A stretch of DNA of 64,000 bases from NCBI GenBank assembly GCA_001600615.1, contig BCKK01000012.1, positions 58,965 to 122,964 on the forward strand. Direction: 5' to 3'. The notes beneath the pieces are model-generated. The model was given only the letters and a program-made list of their open reading frames with translations. It made no database searches and was not told where the DNA came from. The stretch's first letter is position 1, and every line of letters begins with the position of its first letter. The stretch comes from Dioszegia crocea (Eukaryota; Basidiomycota; Tremellomycetes; Tremellales; Bulleribasidiaceae). Of the stretch, positions 58,001-64,000 are shown one piece after another. Position numbers and translations under genes: made by a program.

Positions 58001-59514
58001 GTTCCGGTAGTCGACGTCCGGGCTGACTCCTTCAGGTGCGAAGTCGATCCTACCAAAATCGCCGTTTGGTACTCTGAATCTCTTTACTTGCGCCTATCAG
58101 CCGATGTTGCTGGGGTTCTAGCAGGCGAGGGGAAGCTGGATCTGAGGAAGTTGAAGCCACTTCGTGAGTCTTAGTCTTTGCTGATCCCTATTCCACCCGT
58201 CTTATGCCCTTCTTTTGCGCCTTCTCTCTCGTCACTCGAGTCTTCGGCCTTCGTCATCAGGCCTTTGGAGGAGGACACCCTTCACAGTCACAAAGTTTGC
58301 ATTGTGGTTCAAATGCTGATTCTCAGGCGCACGCGAGTATGCAACCCGAGGCCCAGCCCGCGATCCCATTTCTGGCGGTTCACTCGCTGTGATGCATTTG
58401 GTCCAGAACCACTATTCATCTGTCGCTCAAATCTTCTATGATCCGCCCAAGGGTGTTTTGAACACCATGTTCAGTGTCCCTCAGGGTAAGTTTTGGTTTC
58501 TATTCCTCTTCTTCTCCCGTTATCCCTTTCTCTTCTCGCCCTCACGTTCTCCTCGATCCGATCTCGTCGCTCAGCCGAAACACAAGACACCCGCTGACAT
58601 CTTAGGCTTGCTCGATCTGGTCATTGCCATGTATGAAGGTTTTGACGGTGTGACCCGAGCGATGGGTTCTGAGATTCGCCAGAAGGGCCCGGTCGAGGAC
58701 TTTGGGTCGGGAGTCAGGGAGGGTGGGAAAGGTCTGTTCTATGGATGGTGGGATGGGATTACGGGTTTGGTTACTGAGCCTGTCGCCGGGGGGAAGAAGG
58801 AGGTAAGTCCTCTCCTTAGTCGAGTGAGGGTTAGGCTGACTAGTGTAGGGTGCACTGGGTGTCATCAAGGGTATGGGAAGAAGTTGTAAGTCATTGCCTT
58901 CTTTGATCAGACCACAGCTGATCTTGTCAGACGTGAACGTCACAGCTCGCCCGGCTGCTGGTATCCTCGGCGTCATGGCCCTCCCCATCTCCGGAGCCTG
59001 GAAGTCTATCAGAAAAGCAGTAGGCGGAGCACCGACTAAAGAACTCGCCAATGCCCGAAGAGGCGTGAGTGAGGATTTGGCCCAGAAGGTCTCGGCCGAA
59101 GGAAGGAAAGAGATTTTGGGGAGATTTGAGGAATTGGAAAGAGGGACTCAGGAGAGGAAGGAACGATTAACCAAGAAGGCTAAATTGTTCATGACTGGTG
59201 AAGAGGAGAAGTTTGAGGAAGAGATGGGGATTGATTCTAGTGGGTCCGGTGGGAAGGCTGTGGGGTTGGGTGAGAAGGGTAAGGAGGGTGGGGAGGGGAA
59301 AGGGAAGGAAGGGGAGGAAGGAGAGAAAGGGGAAGTGGTGGAGAAGAGTAATTCTGAAATGATGCGTGGGGATATTATCCATAGTGTTCAAGCTCAAATT
59401 GCGGCGGAGCCTGAGAAGGGGGATGAACTTGAGGCTGCGGAGAAGAGAGGGTATGAGCGTGCTTTGGAGGAGTTTAAACGACAGCAGGCTGAGGCGGGTG
59501 GTCAGGGGAAATAA
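55040..59514 (+). CDS. GT1/GT28 UDP-glycosyltransferase with VPS13/ATG2-like C-terminus, copy D (divergent)
   Basis: Start 55040 ([21 protein letters not shown]). An acidic, Ser/Gly-rich N-terminus is followed by [14 protein letters not shown], then [114 protein letters not shown] and [11 protein letters not shown]. Introns are longer than in A-C. One (56178-56318, 141 nt) is a multiple of three without a stop, so retention would insert 47 residues. The Gly-rich end reads [34 protein letters not shown] and [17 protein letters not shown], then a charged tail to 59514. It is more divergent than A-C, so it either predates the tandem array or has evolved faster. Confidence 0.83.
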
Positions 59515-60623
59515 TGGGTGGGAGGTTTGTATATATCGCCAGGTTATTGTATGCAATGAAATGACTTTGGGCATAAGTATAGCCCATGGCATTGTGGCGG
59601 CTCCAACCTACAGCTCAACCCATAGTTCAGTATTCAACACTTGCTGGAAGTGGCAAAACGCCATCCCGGCCGCCACTTACGACACGAGCGATCGACGATC
59701 CCGCCGCCTTCCCAAAGAAGCTTGTCCGAGCTGGTGCGACACCTTGCGACACCGGCAGAACAACGCCGAGGAAGGCCGAGGATGTGGCTCAAGGCGCAAG
59801 ACCAGAGGCACATTGACAAGGGGCGGCGTCAGAGGAATTCCCGGTCCGAACCTTGACTCTTTTTACTCCGTCAAACCCGAAACGTCCCTCACGTAACGGC
59901 ACAGCAGGAGAAGGAGGAGAATCGGCCGAAGCGGGTGATATGGGCTGTTGCCTGGGGTAGTTAGCCTGGGGTGCGGTTATGCATGCATGACAAGTCTACT
60001 GTGTCTATATACACTCAGCTCCACCGTTCAAGTAGAATCTCTTATAAGCTCTGCATCCATCTCGACTCGGAACATCGGATCCAAAGAAGGATCTTTACGC
60101 CAAGGTTACCCTGAATTCGCCTCCGAACGAGCGAACGAACGTTACCGAAAACTGAAACCCGTGACTGGTCTGGTGCGACACCCTCGGCCTTCATCTCATC
60201 ACTTTCAGCCCACACATAGGACACAGTAGAGCCACAGCTGGTATACACGACAGCAGTCTCTCGCGTTGTACTGCCGGAAATCCACATCCCCTCATCCCGG
60301 CGCCATCCTTTCGACCCTATCCTCGCGCTCGCCCGTATTATCGACCGAGGCCCCCTTGCCCCAATCCCTGAATCAGGCGGGTTTCAAAGGAACGATCTCA
60401 GTGAACCCATTACGCCCCGTGTGGCTGGAGTTTACCCACTGTCGATCGGTATTGCACGGCCCTCATTCCTAAACATCCACCTCTATCTTCAGAGTCAGGA
60501 TCGAGAAGCGGCGGTAAAATCTCGGTGCACAGTCACCTATCTATACCATCGGATCACCTTCGGAGTCACTCCGAGCTCAATCTCTTCGTGCCATACCCAT
60601 CCCTACCCCCCTATCTTCTCATC
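59515..60623. other. Intergenic, no supported gene
   Basis: About 1.1 kb between copy D and the next gene. ORFs here overlap in several frames and lack motifs; the segment 60400-60620 is pyrimidine-rich and ends in the CATC/ATG context of the next start. Confidence 0.4.
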
Positions 60624-62674
60624 ATGTCGACAACAACCCTCCGGCCGACGGCTTCACCAGCGTATCAACCTCGCTCATTCCGCCATGCCTCCCCCTTCCC
60701 CGCAGCGTCTTCCTCCGCCTCATCTTCCTCCGCCGCAGCCACTGCGGGCTCGAGCCGCAGTAGCAATTCTATGACATACCCCCTCCCTTCGCGTCCTGTA
60801 TCACCTATGCCTCCCCGAGAAACACCTCGCATGGGTGCCGATCGGCTCAGTGTAGTCCCATCTACATCTGTAGGGTCCTCGGCGGCGACAGGCGAGCATC
60901 ATCCCGCTGTGCGCGGTAGCTCATTGAGGAACGAAGTCAAGGCGTCGGATGGTACAAGACGTCGACAACGTCCCGGGTCTATGGAGAAGAAGTCGGATCA
61001 GGCTGGGGATAAAGAGGTGGAAGAGGGGGAAGTCAAAGAGGTGACTCAGGCAACAAAACAGAGTGCTAAAGATCTCCTGAGGGTATGTCCCTCGCTGTCA
61101 TCACTTGCTTTGACGCTAACATCTTAGATGCTATCCTCATTACCAGCACCTCTACCTGAATCACTCCCACCCAACTTTCTGCCTACTCCCCGCTCAACAC
61201 CCTCTCCATCCCCGAAATCATCCTTCGCGACGTTCGCTCGAACAATGTCCACAGCTTCACCACGATCCAGCTCCTCTCGCTCTTCTTCCCTTGGCAAGCG
61301 ACGCCGTTCTTCCTCTCCTGCCGGAGGAAGCGGGTTGGTTGGTCTAGGCCTCAGTGGAGCTGAACAGGCCGTACCTAGTGTCAGTGCCAGTAAGAAATCA
61401 CGTATGAAAGGTGGGGTATCCATGACGCCGACGACCTCCACATTTGGGTTCTCCGGCAAGACTGTTTCGCCAGAAATGCGGCGCGGACAATCTGGCGGTA
61501 AGACACCACCGATGATTGAGGGCAAAGAGACTTGGAGTAAAGCAAAGTGGGCTTCGGCAGCTGCATCGTGAGTCTTCGTTTCAGCTCAGCAGTAGCGCCG
61601 TCCACCAGATTCAACAGGTTTTCCTAGAAGACGGCAGGGCTGATTGTCAGATATAAAGCCCGTGCTATACTTCTAAAACGACACGGCGACGCGCATCTCC
61701 GACTGGCCGGTGCGAAACCTCAATTTCTCCACCTTCCCGCCGACCCACTCTTGGGTCTTTTGTCATTGACCGACGCTGTCCTCCTGTGGTTATACGCCTA
61801 TTGGTGCGATGAGCAGGCAGAGGGTCGGGTGAAGATGACGCCGTATAGAGAGTCTCAGGCGTTGAGGGATTTCGTCAAGGCAGAATGGGAGAAGTGGGTA
61901 CGGCGGGGTTGGTCAGATTATGCTGGGGTAGAAGAGGAAGAAAGAGAGGGTTTGAGAGATATGGGAAGGGGTATGATTGGGTTAATGTAAGTGTGCACCT
62001 TGGGCCTAGAGGGGAAAAGGGCTGATAAGAAAAGGTACCTCATCGAAGCTGTGGTGTATTATCATCTATCGGCTGAACAGCTTCATCATCTCAATCGACG
62101 TTCTGCGCAAATTAACGCCAATGTAAATGCCCAGACATCAACGGGTATGGCCCCTAGTCAATCTCTACCCGGACCAACCCCACAATCCCAATCACAATCT
62201 ACAATCCCAAACCACACTTCTCCCTCCGCATCAGCAGCAGAAGAATCACCTTCGAACCCTTCTGTCGGTCCCTCCCCACACTCCGCTTCATCATTTTCTA
62301 CCCACCCACTGGAAATCCCATCGGAAATCATGGGTCTAATCTCAACATCTACAACCCAATCTTCACGAGCATCAACCAATTTACTCAACTCTCGACATCA
62401 TCTCCCTTTGTCGTTATTACGATCTAAATTTCCAGTCACGTACGATACGGCCATACATTCCGAATTGGCAGATGAGAGTCTGCCACCGCCTAATGACCCC
62501 CTGGGCGCGGCGCGGAAGGTTGATATTGATCATTTGGAGCGGTTTGTCTGGCCGATTGAGTTAGGGATGTGTGCGCCGATGGCTCATCTGGCTATCTTTG
62601 GGAGGGGGTTGGTTAGGGAGGTGGCGGAGACGGCGGGGAAGGAGTGGGGGACTAATTTGGAGGCTGGAGCTTAA
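60624..62674 (+). CDS. Unrecognised Ser/Pro-rich protein with a conserved-looking helical core
   Basis: Start 60624 (MSTTTLRPTASPAYQPRSF). Exon 1 runs to about 61082 and joins LLR|MLSSLPAPLPESLPPNF across a short intron. The N-terminal 330 residues are Ser/Pro-rich with basic patches (SLGKRRRSSSPAGG, a possible nuclear signal) and many SP/TP sites. After WSKAKWASAAAS and an intron comes an ordered core: YKARAILLKRHGDAHLRLAG, FLHLPADPLLGLLSLTDAVLLWLYAYWCDEQ, ALRDFVKAEWEKWVRRGW. Another intron leads to YLIEAVVYYHLSAEQLHHLNRR. The C-terminus, VDIDHLERFVWPIELGM, ends LEAGA at 62674. I cannot name the family. Nuclear location is plausible from the basic patch and SP sites only. Confidence 0.62.
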
Positions 62675-63509
62675 GGGTGGAGGGAGGAGGGTATGAAGAC
62701 CCGTCGACGAGGACGCACGGCGGTTAATAAGTCTGAGTAATGTGTCTGGGTGGTGTACTGGGCCTGATGAGTATCACGACGGGTGTGTCGAGGTGGATGT
62801 GGGGGAAGAGCCTACTGGTGTATGGGGCGTATTCTGGGGACTTTGTCGTTGTATTTTTCCTCTCTTAATCAAGTCTCAGGTGTTATGGATGAGCTGATGT
62901 GTTGCTCTTCTGGGGTGCAGTCTTTAAGCTGATGCAAGCACGATGATAGGCTGATGAAACTGACCTCTACGGGTGCTGAATGTACAAATGTCATGCCCTG
63001 AGCCGAAAGACTGATAACCTGACTATATGGGCATCAGATCGCGAAGCAGAAAGGGACAGGTACCGTCGGGCACATGTTTCAACCCCGTTACTGCGCATCG
63101 CCCATTGCCTGACATGTCATTTGATGGAAAAGCCTAGAACGCACGTTTGCGTTCCAGATTGTCACCCAGTCCCGTAGGTTCAAACAACACGGCTGATCTC
63201 CTTTCAATCGCACAGGGGATGACACCGTCAGATAGTTTACGTAACACGTAGTTTAGCGCCACTGCCCCTATATAGCTAGTTAGCCAGTCTGCCTGTTCCC
63301 TTCATCACTCTGATACTAGCAAGTGCTGAAGGGCTACAGGTAAGCCATGCATCACTCTGATACTAGCAAGTGCTGAAGGGCTACAGGACGGTAACTTCCG
63401 TTGTGGTAACGCCGCATCGTTCGAGAAGAAAAATACCAAAATTTTCACTCCCTTAAAAACGATCAAATAACCCCTACCCTTCAGTTCGCCATCAGAGCGG
63501 TCCCCAATA
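62675..63509. other. Gap leading into a retroelement; probable LTR/leader in its 3' part
   Basis: 835 bp with no gene. The first 300 bp are probably 3' UTR of the upstream gene. Toward the end lie a TATA-like CTATATAG (63269-63276), a 38-bp direct repeat (63303-63387) and a TGGTAACGCC stretch (63404-63413) that could be a primer-binding site next to the LTR. LTR ends cannot be fixed, because the second LTR is outside the window. Confidence 0.45.
63303..63387 (+). repeat. 38-bp direct repeat, two copies
   Basis: Identical 38-bp units at 63303-63340 and 63350-63387 (period 47) starting CATCACTCTGATACTAGC and ending GGGCTACAGG, separated by TAAGCCATG. They lie between a TATA-like box and the gag start, so probably in the R/U5 part of an LTR or the leader. 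Confidence 0.9.
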
Positions 63510-64000
63510 TGGTCAAACAGGAGCTAGCCGAAGAGCACAAGCTCAATGGTGAAGAAAACTTCCAGGCCTGGGCTCGATCCATTCGTCCACTCTTGGGCGC
63601 AGAGGGTCTCAATAAATACCTCATAAAATCGAAAGATATCCTCATCTCGGAATCCGAGGTCAAACATCCCCTCAGTTCCCCTGCCTCGTCGGCTGAGATC
63701 TCCAGGCGAGAGAGCGCCAAAGACGAGATACTCGACAACGCCAGCTCGGCTTTCTCCCTCATCTACAATAACCTCCGCATCCGCGTTCACAACGCCCTCC
63801 CGGACGAAAAAGTCAACTGGGACGACCCGGACCCCAAGGGGCTCTGGGACTGGTTGGACAAGGAGTATGGCGCGAGCACTACAACGCGTCAGGCAGCCCT
63901 ATGGGGGCGTGTCTGGGATCGAAACATATCGGAAAACGAAAACCCCATCCCCGTGATGGCCGGTACCGAGAATGCGTTGGCCCAAATCGTCAAAGGTCTC
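63510..64000 (+). mobile_element. Copia-type LTR retrotransposon gag, 5' part (runs off window)
   Basis: An ORF starting MVKQELAEEHKLNGEENFQAW at 63510 stays open to the window end (163 residues). The pattern LNGENFQAWARSIRPLLGAEGLNKYL, then SAFSLIYNNLRIRVHNAL and DPKGLWDWLDKEYGASTTTRQ, is the usual capsid layout of Ty1/copia elements: an LxGxNFxxW start, short helices, then WxxLxxxYG. No intron is present, unlike all cellular genes here. Zinc knuckle, protease and polymerase would lie beyond the window. It could be a full element, a solo gag remnant or a captured gag gene; the LTR-like upstream sequence favours an element. Confidence 0.68.

Noticed and set aside
1..64000. tRNA genes, rRNA or CRISPR arrays
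   Set aside because: GTTCGA-like B-box strings (for example near 63419) have no matching A box or acceptor stem; no regularly spaced short repeats beyond the 38-bp pair were seen.

Overview
The window looks like nuclear DNA of a basidiomycete yeast, most likely a tremellomycete. This is inferred from dense, short introns (often 33-60 nt) with GT...AG ends and CTGAC/CTGAT/CTAAT branch points just before the acceptor, and from the gene repertoire. Nearly every gene is split, so most of the coding calls below join several exons by eye.

Layout. 1-1127 (-): 5' part of UTP12/DIP2, an SSU-processome WD40 protein. 1309-3036 (+): a FIT/Scs3-family ER lipid-droplet protein. 3355-4347 and 5415-6429 (-): two unrecognised proteins. 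7205-13249: an apparent regulated catabolic cluster. It has an allantoate-permease-type MFS transporter (-) and, divergent from it, a fumarase/CMLE-superfamily lyase (+). A Zn2Cys6 transcription factor (-) ends 38 bp from the lyase stop. The shared transporter/lyase promoter is packed with TGCCG(CC) motifs, including a perfect inverted repeat. 13750-17077 (-): AP180/Yap1801 endocytic adaptor. 17571-20018 (+): CSN4. 20286-22096 (-): secreted protein. 22814-25415 (-): PEX5.

25673-32533 is a local family of BTB-like genes (one intact copy, three copies broken by in-frame stops, one fragment) surrounding a CDK-like kinase. 33358-35810 (+): bacterial-type GH13 alpha-amylase. 36213-47519 (+): three tandem GT1/GT28 glycosyltransferases; a fourth, more divergent paralog is at 55040-59514. 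All four carry a glycine-rich C-terminal region that resembles the C-terminal segment of VPS13/ATG2 lipid-transfer proteins, followed by a charged coiled-coil tail. Between them lie a conserved unknown protein (48271-50532), a small secreted protein (50941-51485, -), MsrA (52021-52938, -) and an Hsp12-like stress protein (54016-54557, -). 60624-62674 (+) is an unrecognised Ser-rich protein. The window ends inside a copia-type gag ORF (63510 on), preceded by a probable LTR/leader with a 38-bp direct repeat.

The most interesting parts are the glycosyltransferase/VPS13-like fusion family, the BTB graveyard around one intact gene, and the transporter-lyase-regulator cluster with its palindromic promoter.
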